DNA from: Brachionus manjavacas
Lineage: Eukaryota > Rotifera > Eurotatoria > Ploima > Brachionidae
Assembly: GCA_019054805.1 (NCBI GenBank)
Contig: JAHQIY010000002.1
Location: 9,052,001-9,116,000, forward strand
DNA length: 64,000 bases
Direction of reading: 5' to 3'
Shown: piece after piece, positions 1-9,905 of the stretch
Layout: every line of letters begins with the position of its first letter
Numbering within the stretch: the first letter of the stretch is position 1
Program-made: the position numbers and the translations under genes
The notes under the pieces: generated by a model
Database searches by the model: none
The model's input: only the letters and a program-made list of their open reading frames with translations
Told to the model about the DNA's origin: nothing

Positions 1-2832
1 TCGATGAACACCAACATGTCGGCTAGCAAAACAAAAGCCGAATCCAGGTTTCCTCCTGTTGGAAATGACAACTTGAGTCAAGCAATGTCGATGAACACCA
101 ACAAGTCGGCTAGCAAAACAACAGCCGAATCCAGGTTTCCTCCTGTTGGAAATGACAACCTGAGTCAAGCATTGTCGATTAACACCAACAAGTCGGCTAG
201 CAAAACAACAGCCGAATCCAGGTTTCCTCCTGTTGGAAATGACAACCTGAGTCAAGCCAAATCGATGAACACCAACAAGTCGGCTAGAAATCAACAGCCG
301 ACTCCAGGACGCCAACTCGTGGATATGACAACCTGAGTCAAGCAATGTCGAAGAACACCAACATGTCGGCAAGCAATACAACAGCCGACTCCAAGTTGCC
401 TCCTGTTGGAAATGACAACCTGAGTCAAGCCCAAAACGATGAACACCAACAAGTCGGCTAGCAAAACAACAGCCGACTCCAGGACGCCAACCCGTGGAAA
501 TGACAACCTGAGTCAAGCAATGTCGATGAACACCAACATGTCGGCTAGCAAAACAAAAGCCGAATCCAGGTTTCCTCCTGTTGGAAATGACAACTTGAGT
601 CAAGCAATGTCGATGAACACCAACATGTCGGCAAGCAATACAACAGCCGACTCCAAGTTGCCTCCTGTTGGAAATGACAACCTGAGTCAAGCCCAAAACG
701 ATGAACACCAACAAGTCGGCTAGAAAACAACAGCCGACTCCAGAACGCCAACCCGTGGATATGACAACCTGAGTCAAGCAATGTCGAAGAACACCAACAA
801 GTCGGCAAGCAATACAACAGCCGACTCCAAGTTGCCTCCTGTTGGACATGACAACCTGAGTCAAGCAATGTCGAAGAACACCAACATGTCGGCTAGCAAA
901 ACAAAAGCCGAATCCAGGTTTCCTCCTGTTGAAGATGACAACCTGAGTCAAGCAATGTCGATGAACACCAACAAGTCGGCTAGCAAAACAACAGCCGACT
1001 CCAAGTTGCTTCCTGTTGGACATGACAACCTGAGTCAAGCAATGTCGATGAACACCAACATGTCGGCTAGCAAAACAACAGCCGAATCCAGGTTTCCTCC
1101 TGTTGGAAATGACAACCTGAGTCAAGCCAAATCGATGAACACCAACAAGTCGGCTAGCAAAACAACAGCCGACTCCAAGTTGCTTCCTGTTGGACATGAC
1201 AACCTGAGTCAAGCAATGTCGATGAACACCAACATGTCGGCTAGCAAAACAAAAGCCGAATCCAGGTTTCCTCCTGTTGGAAATGACAACCTGAGTCAAG
1301 CCAAATCGATGAACACCAACAAGTCGGCTAGAAATCAACAGCCGACTCCAGAACGCCAACCCGTGGATATGACAACCTGAGTCAAGCCAAATCGATGAAC
1401 ACCAACAAGTCGGCTAGCAAAACAACAGCCGACTCCAAGTTGCCTCCTGTTGGAAATGACAACCTGAGTCAAGCAATGTCGATGAACACCAACATGTCGG
1501 CTAGCAAAACAACAGCCGACTCCAAGTTGCTTCCTGTTGGACATGACAACCTGAGTCAAGCAATGTCGATGAACACCAACAAGTCGGCTAGCAAAACAAA
1601 AGCCGAATCCAGGTTTCCTCCTGTTGGACATGACGACCTGAGTCAAGCCCAATGCGATGAACACCAACAAGTCGGCTAGCAAAACAACAGCCGACTCCAA
1701 GTTGCTTCCTGTTGGACATGACAACCTGAGTCAAGCAATGTCGATGAACACCAACATGTCGGCTAGCAAAACAACAGCCGACTCCAAGTTGCTTCCTGTT
1801 GGACATGACAACCTGAGTCAAGCAATGTCGATGAACACCAACAAGTCGGCTAGCAAAACAAAAGCCGAATCCAGGTTTCCTCCTGTTGGAAATGACAACC
1901 TGAGTCAAGCAATGTCGATGAACACCAACATGTCGGCTAGCAAAACAAAAGCCGAATCCAGGTTTCCTCCTGTTGGAAATGACAACCTGAGTCAAGCATT
2001 GTCGATTAACACCAACAAGTCGGCTAGCAAAACAACAGCCGAATCCAGGTTTCCTCCTGTTGGAAATGACAACCTGAGTCAAGCAATGTCGATGAACACC
2101 AACATGTCGGCTAGCAAAACAAAAGCCGAATCCAGGTTTCCTCCTGTTGGAAATGACAACTTGAGTCAAGCAATGTCGATGAACACCAACAAGTCGGCTA
2201 GCAAAACAACAGCCGAATCCAGGTTTCCTCCTGTTGGAAATGACAACCTGAGTCAAGCCAAATCGATGAACACCAACAAGTCGGCTAGAAATCAACAGCC
2301 GACTCCAGGACGCCAACTCGTGGATATGACAACCTGAGTCAAGCAATGTCGAAGAACACCAACATGTCGGCAAGCAATACAACAGCCGACTCCAAGTTGC
2401 CTCCTGTTGGAAATGACAACCTGAGTCAAGCCCAAAACGATGAACACCAACAAGTCGGCTAGCAAAACAACAGCCGACTCCAGGACGCCAACCCGTGGAA
2501 ATGACAACCTGAGTCAAGCAATGTCGATGAACACCAACATGTCGGCTAGCAAAACAAAAGCCGAATCCAGGTTTCCTCCTGTTGGAAATGACAACTTGAG
2601 TCAAGCAATGTCGATGAACACCAACATGTCGGCAAGCAATACAACAGCCGACTCCAAGTTGCCTCCTGTTGGAAATGACAACCTGAGTCAAGCCCAAAAC
2701 GATGAACACCAACAAGTCGGCTAGAAAACAACAGCCGACTCCAGAACGCCAACCCGTGGATATGACAACCTGAGTCAAGCAATGTCGAAGAACACCAACA
2801 ATTCGGCTAGCAAAACAACAGCCGAATCCAAT
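1..2832 (+). repeat. 87-bp minisatellite array 1 (about 32 units)
   Basis: Head-to-tail units of 87 bp run from the window edge to 2,832. Each unit holds GCTAGC, and TCGGCT/AGCCGA arms that could pair across an 11-nt loop. On the plus strand one frame reads a 29-residue repeat containing NTNKSASKTTAES and PPVGNDNLSQA. Units fall into linked variant types (TTTCC..GGAAACC..GAATC against TGTCC..GGCAAC..GACTC), with a few 86-bp and 88-bp units that shift frame. A roughly 2.0-kb block is duplicated inside the array. Long ORFs on both strands follow automatically from a stop-free unit whose length divides by three, so I do not call genes here. The orientation places it 5' of the C48 remnant on the same strand. 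Confidence 0.97.
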
Positions 2833-2931
2833 CCAATTTGCACTAAGCAAAGCTTTATTAAGAGTAATCTTTGGTTTTCTTAAAATGACCCTTAATCTCA
2901 GGAAGCTATCTTAAATCATGATGATGATCTC
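2833..2931 (+). other. unique linker between array and C48 remnant
   Basis: A non-repeat segment joins the last array unit to the protease remnant. It recurs in inverted orientation at about 40,075-40,180 and 61,805-61,910. It is missing from the right palindrome arm, where the array abuts the protease sequence directly at 13,430. The array frame runs on for about 18 residues into it (SNPICTKQSFIKSNLWFS) and then stops. Confidence 0.7.
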
Positions 2932-3523
2932 ACTGTCTTTCTTAATGGGTTTGGTTTTGAGGTGAATAGATTGAGTTTATATGATTTATTATTTGGTTTT
3001 AAAATCAATGATATAATTGTTAATTTTTACATGAAAATGTAACTCTAATCTCAATGTCAAATGTTCTCATATAGACTCTCTTATCATCAATTAAATTTTA
3101 GATGGTAATCTTCGAGGGGTATCGAAATCTGTTGAGAAAAATTCTAAAACCGACTTTCGTCTGCTATTTTGTCCAGTTTTTTTTAATAAGAAATCATTGG
3201 GTCTTAATTGTGTTTGATACATATCAAAAAAAAATCAAGTATTATTATTCAATTTATAGTAGCAATAACGAGATTATTTAAAAAATTCGTGGAGTTCTTA
3301 AAAAGTATATTACTTCTTTGGCTGACTCAGATTCATGGATGATACTAAATGACCATTTGTACCCAAAACAATATGGAAACGATAAAGATTGTGGCGTTTT
3401 TATCTGTGCCTATTCAAAGTACTTATCATATGACAAACCATTTTTATTCAATCAAAATGATATTCCGAAAATACGTGAATCTATCGGATCTGAAATACTC
3501 AAATTTGAGATTCAAGAGTAAGA
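2932..3523 (+). pseudogene. C48 (Ulp1/SENP-like) cysteine protease remnant
   Basis: Family role: C48 peptidases cut ubiquitin-like proteins from their targets, and related domains also occur inside transposable elements. Visible in order: the substrate-groove region (FGFKINDIIVNFYMK, like the WLND.II.FY block), a catalytic-His region (NHWVLIVFDTYQKKIKYYYS), and the Gln/Cys region (YPKQYGNDKDCGVFICAYS) with DCG holding the nucleophile. The aspartate normally in the 'yyDS' motif reads as Tyr. Stops and frame changes break the reading, the last part being open at 3,318-3,521. About 200 residues are present, the usual size of the domain. An endonuclease remnant follows 100 bp downstream on the same strand, so it probably belonged to a retroelement polyprotein; a captured host SENP gene is the alternative. 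Confidence 0.75.
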
Positions 3524-3619
3524 TACTTTGGTGCAATGACTAGAAAAATCTCAATTCTCGAATAATGTTGCTCGTTCTTATCTAAAAGATTTTAGATTTT
3601 AGATCTAATTCAGACAATA

Positions 3620-3952
3620 AGCTTAAAATTTTTCATCTCAATATCAATTCAATTCTTGGTTATATATTTGAATTGAATGAAATTCTAAATAGTCGCATGT
3701 TCGACATTGTTTGTTTTAGTGAATCTTAAGTTGATCAAACAATACCGTAATAAGTCGTTTTTAAATAACAATTTTTATTCAAATATAAGATTAGACAGGA
3801 ATAGACATGGAGGTGGCCTGCTTGTTTTCATAAAAAACTCCTTGAAAGTTACCCGTACTTTTCTTCATGATGCTGCGGAACTTGTCTTCTTTCAACTAAA
3901 GCTTCATGATCAATGTGTGATCAAATTCTTATTTTTAATCAACTTTAATTAA
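3620..3952 (+). pseudogene. LINE-type (EEP/APE) endonuclease fragment
   Basis: Reads as the N-terminal half of an endonuclease/exonuclease/phosphatase domain of a non-LTR retrotransposon: IFHLNINSI, then ELNEI..FDIVCFSES, then RLDRNRHGGGLLVFIKNSL, which matches the R-DRNR-GGG-L block of CR1/RTE-like elements. An in-frame stop follows SES and frame shifts are present. The domain is cut short at about 3,960, just before the gypsy LTR begins at 3,978 on the opposite strand, so the LTR element appears to have inserted into or recombined with it. No RT of this element follows. Confidence 0.8.
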
Positions 3953-3977
3953 ACTTTGTCCTTGATAGATGGACGTC

Positions 3978-4162
3978 TGTAGTGGATGGTGTTGTGTTAA
4001 TAAACAATTAAACAAAACTGAAATTATAATAATAACTTTATTTAAATCAAAAACATAACTAAATTCAAAAACTAAAATAATCATAATCTCTAAATGGCTC
4101 AAACAAACCAATTTATATACAAAAGAAATAAACTAAAAGTAACTAAACTTTTGCATTTAACA
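3978..4162 (-). repeat. 3' LTR, left copy (185 bp)
   Basis: Minus-strand boundaries are TGTTAAATG... and ...CCACTACA, a TGT/ACA pair. A purine-rich tract (AAAAAAGGATGAGAG) lies just upstream, as expected for second-strand priming. Inside are a TATATAAA box and an AATAAA polyadenylation signal. The boundaries are inferred from these signals because no second LTR is present to align. Confidence 0.65.
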
Positions 4163-4203
4163 ATGCTCTCATCCTTTTTTGAGAGCCACTCCGAGGCTCG
4201 GTC

Positions 4204-4791
4204 TCAATGCTTCTGCTCTTCGACGTCCAGACCGTTGTCCTCGGTGTCAGTTCCAGTCTCGTTAAAAACGACCCACTTAATTTTTGTTGTACTCGACGTC
4301 TCTCTTTGTTGCAGCACTTGTTTTTGTGTTGACTCATGCTCATATTTATTCTGGTGTTCTGTGCTTATTGCACTCGTGCACTCCCCACGTTCATAATTTT
4401 CGTCCCTATGGGTCCACGTTCTAACGACCTCTCGGCCGTCACGGAGCCATTTGACTATCTTCACCTCTGTGTGTGGGAATTCGTCAAAATCGCACTCCTT
4501 CCTTTCCTTATTATTCCGGAATTGTAAGAAGTGTGTTGAGTCTTGTGGGTTCACGATCCTCGGGTACCGAGAGGTTAGACACCTGATGTTGTCCCGAGAA
4601 TCGTAAAAGCCCAAAAACCCCACCGTGTCCAGACGCTTGTTAAAATGGTCCTCGATCACCCTGAAATATCTGACCGGGCCCACTTGACCTCTCAACTCAT
4701 CTACAAAGCAGTTCAACATAAAGCTGTCGAAGTGTCGTGGGAAACATCGGATAAAAATTTTGTCACACTTTTCTTCTTGACGTCTTTCCAT
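4204..4791 (-). CDS. 195-aa ORF with RRM-like domain, downstream of gypsy pol
   Basis: The product is not a recognised family member. Residues 11-70 resemble an RNA-recognition motif: an RNP2-like strand (KIFIRCF, 11-17), a helix (about 22-35), and an RNP1-like strand (TVGFLGFYDS, 56-65). The C-terminal 70 residues are charged and Gln/Glu-rich, probably disordered or helical. No signal peptide or membrane segment is visible, so it does not look like an envelope protein although it sits where env lies in some gypsy elements. The start ATG has A at -3 and G at +4. It begins about 150 bp after the pol stop and ends about 40 bp before the LTR. The protein is identical in all four copies of the window while pol is broken in most. 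RNA binding or packaging is inference. Confidence 0.7.
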   Translation of the reverse strand: MERRQEEKCDKIFIRCFPRHFDSFMLNCFVDELRGQVGPVRYFRVIEDHFNKRLDTVGFLGFYDSRDNIRCLTSRYPRIVNPQDSTHFLQFRNNKERKECDFDEFPHTEVKIVKWLRDGREVVRTWTHRDENYERGECTSAISTEHQNKYEHESTQKQVLQQRETSSTTKIKWVVFNETGTDTEDNGLDVEEQKH

Positions 4792-4947
4792 TTTTGGTTA
4801 TTTTTGATTAATATGAAAACTAAGTTATACGATGATCACTTATGTATTTAAATTAGATGATTCATTAAACTTGTCTTTTATAGTTGTATAATAAATTAAA
4901 ATTAAAACTGTTACTCGAAACCATATTTACAATTGTTTAACTTTTCT

Positions 4948-6418
4948 TCATCCATTTATGAGACGGATCGTACCTGTCCGGAGGCTTACGTTGACGTCGC
5001 GGCCTATCTGGGACATATATATCTGTATTAATTTTTTTTTGAAGGTAGGGTCACTCAGGTCATCGATGTTGTCCTCTAGTGGTTTAGTTTGATCCGGATT
5101 TAAAGTGGTTGCCATGACCAGTTGGATTGGTTTGGGTCGGTTCGTTTCGACGTCCACGCTTGTTCCTGGTAGTATCTCTATAATCCTTTTTTCTCTTCCT
5201 CTTTTATCCTTTTTGGCCCTTTTTATCAACTTTCTGGCGTATACTGTTCTTGGATTGGCTTTAATTTTAGGGATCTTTTGGACTGTTGGTTCGGTCAACT
5301 CGTGTCCCTTATCTAGTTTATAGAAATGTCTTTTAACCTTGATCTGTTTACTGTGATTCCGCGTCCTTTCTTGTACAGCGGCTTAATAATATAATTGACG
5401 TCATTAACCTTTTTGGTGACGAGATATGGGCCTTTCCATTTGTAAATAAACTTCTTACATTGGCCCTTCTTGGTTTCGTCATTTTTAAGCCAGACCGCGT
5501 CACCCTTTTGAAAGGTGCTGCCATAACTTGTCTGTCGTATATTAACTTGGCTTTCAACATTTTTATGTCGCGGTTAATCCTTACTCTTTCATGGGCTATC
5601 TTTAGAGTCTTCTTTATTTTATCTGCATATCCGGCTGTGTCCAATTTTAAATTAATTTGCGGCGTCTGGTAAATGAGGTCAATGGGCATTTTTGGCTTGT
5701 GGCCGAACATCAATTCGTATGGTGTATATTTTGTGGTTGAATGTACCGCTGAGTTATACGCTAGTTTGAGTAAAGGCAACAACTCATCCCAGTCATCGTG
5801 TGTTTTATTTACGTAGCACGTTATCATTCTCTTCATCACTCGATTTACTCTCTCACTTAATCCATCACATTCAGGGTTAAATGGTGTTGTTCGAAGACGT
5901 CTCATATCCAAAAGTTCCCATAGCTCTTCAAGTAACTTGGATTGATAATTCTTTGCCTGGTCTGACAGAATGGCTTCCGGTATCCCGTATCTACAAATAA
6001 AATCTAAAAGGCATCCGGCCGTTGATTTGGCGTCTATGTTTTTCATACCATAAAGTTCAAGCCATTTTGTAAAATGGTCAATAATAACGAGTATGTATTT
6101 AGAACCATTTTTACTAACCTTAAGAGGGCCTAAAATATCGGTGGTGAGTATTTCCAATGGCTTGTTTGACAGTATTGGTTTGAGTGGCACTTTGATGTTT
6201 CGTAGAGGATTAGACGTCCTTTGGCACATTAGGCATTCTTGAATGAACTTTTTAACATCTGTATGATACTTTGGCCAGTAAAATCTATTTCTTATTCTGT
6301 TTAAGGTTTTGTCAAACTTTAAGTGTCCACTTGTAATCGTCGTGTGTTGGGACTCGATCACTTTTGTTCTTTCTGTTTTTGGGACTACGACTGTATAACC
6401 TTGTTTTCTTTTTCATTT
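4948..6418 (-). pseudogene. gypsy integrase, left copy
   Basis: Retroviral-type integrase of a Ty3/gypsy element, which joins element cDNA to host DNA. In the long frame at 5,348-6,361 the zinc-binding residues are H6, H13, C43 and C46, and the catalytic triad is D75 (TTDILG), D124 (LSDQAKN) and E160 (GLSERVN), giving the DD35E spacing. A C-terminal GPY/F module (KWKGPYLV) and a basic tail ending DPSHKWMKKS follow. One fewer G in a G-run near 5,510 (three where the right copy has four) shifts the frame after FKR, so the module is separated from the core. A stop also lies between RNase H and this domain. Confidence 0.88.
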
Positions 6419-7560
6419 GAAACTCGCCATAAGGTGTCATTATCAATTTTTAAATTATCTTTTTCTTTCATGTATGCACCTTGTTCGTCGTTTAACGTCG
6501 ACTCGTTGACTTTCTTATAATCTATTTCTCCTTTAACAAGTTTCTTTGCCCATTCGATGTTCTCGTCCGCAGCTTGTTCACACTTACCGTCTATTTCTTT
6601 AAACAGCAAAACATTTATAGTCGTTGACACTTCTTCGATATCACTCCACTCCTCTTCTTCCAGAATTATTTCAAATTCGTTCAAAGTGTCCTTTTTAGTC
6701 ATTAAATTATTAATTATGTACTCTTCTTCTTCCATTGACGTCTCGGTGTATTTGTCTTTTGGCCATCTAGATAGACCGTCGGCGTTTCCGTTTTTGGATC
6801 CAGGTCGATACTCAATGTCGAAATCAAACATTTCAAGCCTTATTATCCATCGGGCCAATCTAGGTGCTGGATTTTTTACAGTGTGGATCCATTTAAGTGG
6901 TTGGTGATCTGTAACCACTGTAACTACCACACCGAACAGAAACTCTTTAAACGGCTCCATTGCATTTACTATGGCTAGCATCTCTTTTTCCGACGTCGAA
7001 TACTTTTGTTCGGCTTTACTGAGTTTTCGTGAGTAGTAAGCTATTGGTTTGAGACGTCCCCTTTCATCTTTTTGAGATAGCACTGCGCCTATGCCTATGT
7101 TACATGCGTCTACCTCTAAATAGAATCGCTTTGAAAAAACTGGAAGCGTTAGAATAGGCTCATTGACTAGTTTGTTTTTTAATGTGTCAAATGCGTTTTG
7201 GCATTAGTCGTTTTATGCAAACTTTACATCTTTTTTGCACAGTTCATGAAGCGGATATGCTTTTTTAGCAAAATCTTTTACAAATTTCCTATAGTATGAT
7301 GTTATTCCAACAAAAGCTAGGGTTTGATCGACGTCTTCTGGCTTTTTGTGTTTTGTTACTGCTTCAATTTTTTCATCTGATGGTTTGATCGTACCATTCT
7401 CTACTATGTGGCCTAAAAACGTGATTGAAGTTTGGAAAAATTTGCATTTTTTACGCTTGATTTTTAGTCCATGTTCTCGTAAAATTTCGAAAATTTTGTT
7501 CAAGTGTTTGAGATGATCTTCGACGGTTTCAAAGAAGACTATAATATCGTCAAGATACAC
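6419..7560 (-). pseudogene. gypsy RT palm end and RNase H, left copy
   Basis: Begins with the RT active-site block YLDDIIVFF, continues through the RT thumb (FLGHIVENG), then RNase H: DACNIGIGAVLSQ (first Asp), EKEMLAIV (Glu) and TDHQPLKW (second Asp), ending RPGSKNGNADGLSRWP. Acidic linker sequence then leads toward integrase. Two stop codons between the thumb and RNase H, around 7,185-7,215, break the frame (K-F-A-stop). The catalytic residues themselves are kept. Length and order are normal for gypsy. Confidence 0.88.
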
Positions 7561-7575
7561 TCAGCAACATACCAA

Positions 7576-8220
7576 TCAGCTTTTTAAAAAATTGTCCATG
7601 AAACGTTGGAATGTTGCTCCTGAGTTGGTTTGTCCCATGGGCATGACGTTGAACTCAAAATGGCCAAACTCGCAGGTAAAAGCGGTGTATTTCTTGCATT
7701 CTTCCTCGACGACGATTTGAAAATAACCTGAGTGTAAATCAAACTTTGAGAATATTTTGGCTCTTTTCAAACTAAACAGCAGGACGTCAATTCTTGGTAA
7801 CGGGTATGCATCCCTCACCGGCAACTTGTTTAACTTCCGATAGTCAATTGTCAGACGTATGCCTCCATCGGCCTTTTTCACTAAATGTATTGGTGACGAG
7901 TATGGTGACTTGCTAGGTCGAATCAGTTTTGAGTCCAGCATCTCGTCTATGATGTTGTTAAACTCCTTTTTCTTGGATAATGGTATTGGCCTTGTTTTAA
8001 CATTGAATGGAGTTTTGTCGTACAATTCGATCTTATGTGTTGCTCTTGATGTTGGTGTAAGATCTTTATAGCTTTTTGCCGACAATTCTTCGATTTGTCT
8101 GTTGATTTGGTATCTATATACGTCGAGTGTCTCTTCATTTATTTCTGTTTGTCCGGTGTTAATGTTATTCACACTATAGATGTCTTGGCGAATTAACTCG
8201 TCGTTGAACTTGGATGAGTC
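7576..8220 (-). pseudogene. gypsy reverse transcriptase fingers/palm, left copy
   Basis: N-terminal RT: PYSSPIHLVKKADGGIR, TIDYRKLN, then motif A KFDLHSGYFQI with its Asp, and QTNSGATFQRFMDN. The frame ends at NFLKS just before the YLDD block, because of stops in the short stretch between. The copy continues 85 bp further upstream than the right copy, through residues reading FNDELIRQDIYSVNN, and then stops at the palindrome junction. No protease or gag precedes it. Confidence 0.88.
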
Positions 8221-8807
8221 AAGAGACACTCGACGTATATAGATACCAAATCAACAGACAAATCGAAGAATTGTCGGCAAAAAGCTATAAAGATCTTACA
8301 CCAACATCAAGAGCAACACATAAGATCGAATTGTACGACAAAACTCCATTCAATGTTAAAACAAGGCCAATACCATTATCCAAGAAAAAGGAGTTTAACA
8401 ACATCATAGACGAGATGCTGGACTCAAAACTGATTCGACCTAGCAAGTCACCATACTCGTCACCAATACATTTAGTGAAAAAGGCCGATGGAGGCATACG
8501 TCTGACAATTGACTATCGGAAGTTAAACAAGTTGCCGGTGAGGGATGCATACCCGTTACCAAGAATTGACGTCCTGCTGTTTAGTTTGAAAAGAGCCAAA
8601 ATATTCTCAAAGTTTGATTTACACTCAGGTTATTTTCAAATCGTCGTCGAGGAAGAATGCAAGAAATACACCGCTTTTACCTGCGAGTTTGGCCATTTTG
8701 AGTTCAACGTCATGCCCATGGGACAAACCAACTCAGGAGCAACATTCCAACGTTTCATGGACAATTTTTTTAAAAAGCTGATTGGTATGTTGCTGAGTGT
8801 ATCTTGA
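8214..8807 (+). pseudogene. gypsy reverse transcriptase fingers/palm, right copy
   Basis: Same domain as in the left arm, motif A KFDLHSGYFQI present. Here the T-run at about 8,765 is one base longer (seven T against six), so the frame runs further (NFFKKLIGMLLSVS) before stopping. The YLDD block then lies in another frame. Both copies are therefore broken between motif B and motif C, and the break near YLDD is shared. Confidence 0.88.
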
Positions 8808-9905
8808 CGATATTATAGTCTTCTTTGAAACCGTCGAAGATCATCTCAAACACTTGAACAAAATTTTCGAAATTTTACGAGAACATGGACTAAAAATCAA
8901 GCGTAAAAAATGCAAATTTTTCCAAACTTCAATCACGTTTTTAGGCCACATAGTAGAGAATGGTACGATCAAACCATCAGATGAAAAAATTGAAGCAGTA
9001 ACAAAACACAAAAAGCCAGAAGACGTCGATCAAACCCTAGCTTTTGTTGGAATAACATCATACTATAGGAAATTTGTAAAAGATTTTGCTAAAAAAGCAT
9101 ATCCGCTTCATGAACTGTGCAAAAAGATGTAAAGTTTGCATAAAACGACTAATGCCAAAACGCATTTGACACATTAAAAAACAAACTAGTCAATGAGCCT
9201 ATTCTAACGCTTCCAGTTTTTTCAAAGCGATTCTATTTAGAGGTAGACGCATGTAACATAGGCATAGGCGCAGTGCTATCTCAAAAAGATGAAAGGGGAC
9301 GTCTCAAACCAATAGCTTACTACTCACGAAAACTCAGTAAAGCCGAACAAAAGTATTCGACGTCGGAAAAAGAGATGCTAGCCATAGTAAATGCAATGGA
9401 GCACTTTAAAGAGTTTATGTTCGGTGTGGTAGTTACAGTGGTTACAGATCACCAACCACTTAAATGGATCCACACTGTAAAAAATCCAGCACCTAGATTG
9501 GCCCGATGGATAATAAGGCTTGAAATGTTTGATTTCGACATTGAGTATCGACCTGGATCCAAAAACGGAAACGCCGACGGTCTATCTAGATGGCCAAAAG
9601 ACAAATACACCGAGACGTCAATGGAAGAAGAAGAGTACATAATTAATAATTTAATGACTAAAAAGGACACTTTGAACGAATTTGAAATAATTCTGGAAGA
9701 AGAGGAGTGGAGTGATATCGAAGAAGAGTCAACGACTATAAATGTTTTGCTGTTTAAAGAAATAGACGGTAAGTGTGAACAAGCTGCGGACGAGAACATC
9801 GAATGGGCAAAGAAACTTGTTAAAGGAGAAATAGATTATAAGAAAGTCAACGAGTCGACGTTAAACGACGAACAAGGTGCATACATGAAAGAAAAGATAA
9901 TTTAA
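8797..9905 (+). pseudogene. gypsy RT motif C, thumb and RNase H, right copy
   Basis: YLDDIIVFF and the thumb lie at 8,797-9,132; RNase H lies at 9,220-9,905 with DACNIGIGAVLSQ, EKEMLAIV and TDHQPLKW. A shorter A-run near 9,122 ends the first frame at LCKKM. Differences from the left copy include HFKEFMF and IEEESTT. The frame ends after YMKEKII because the A-run near 9,890 is shorter than in the left arm. Confidence 0.87.

Larger units (their letters stand above)
3978..8220 (-). mobile_element. Ty3/gypsy retrotransposon, left palindrome copy (5'-truncated)
   Basis: In minus-strand order the copy holds RT, RNase H, integrase with GPY/F module, a 195-codon ORF and a 3' LTR. There is no gag, no protease and no 5' LTR: the element stops near the N-terminal edge of RT at the palindrome spacer. 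Domain order (RT-RH-IN) identifies Ty3/gypsy. The copy is inactive. It shares its 3' flank (the endonuclease remnant) with all three other copies in the window, so the copies arose by duplication and not by separate insertion. Confidence 0.9.

Noticed and set aside
4094..4396. 100-residue Ser/Cys-rich ORF opposite the 195-codon ORF
   Set aside because: Antisense frame of the RRM-like ORF; present in all copies only because that ORF is.
4204..4791. Envelope protein in the env position
   Set aside because: No signal peptide, transmembrane segment or fusion-like region; charged C-terminus.
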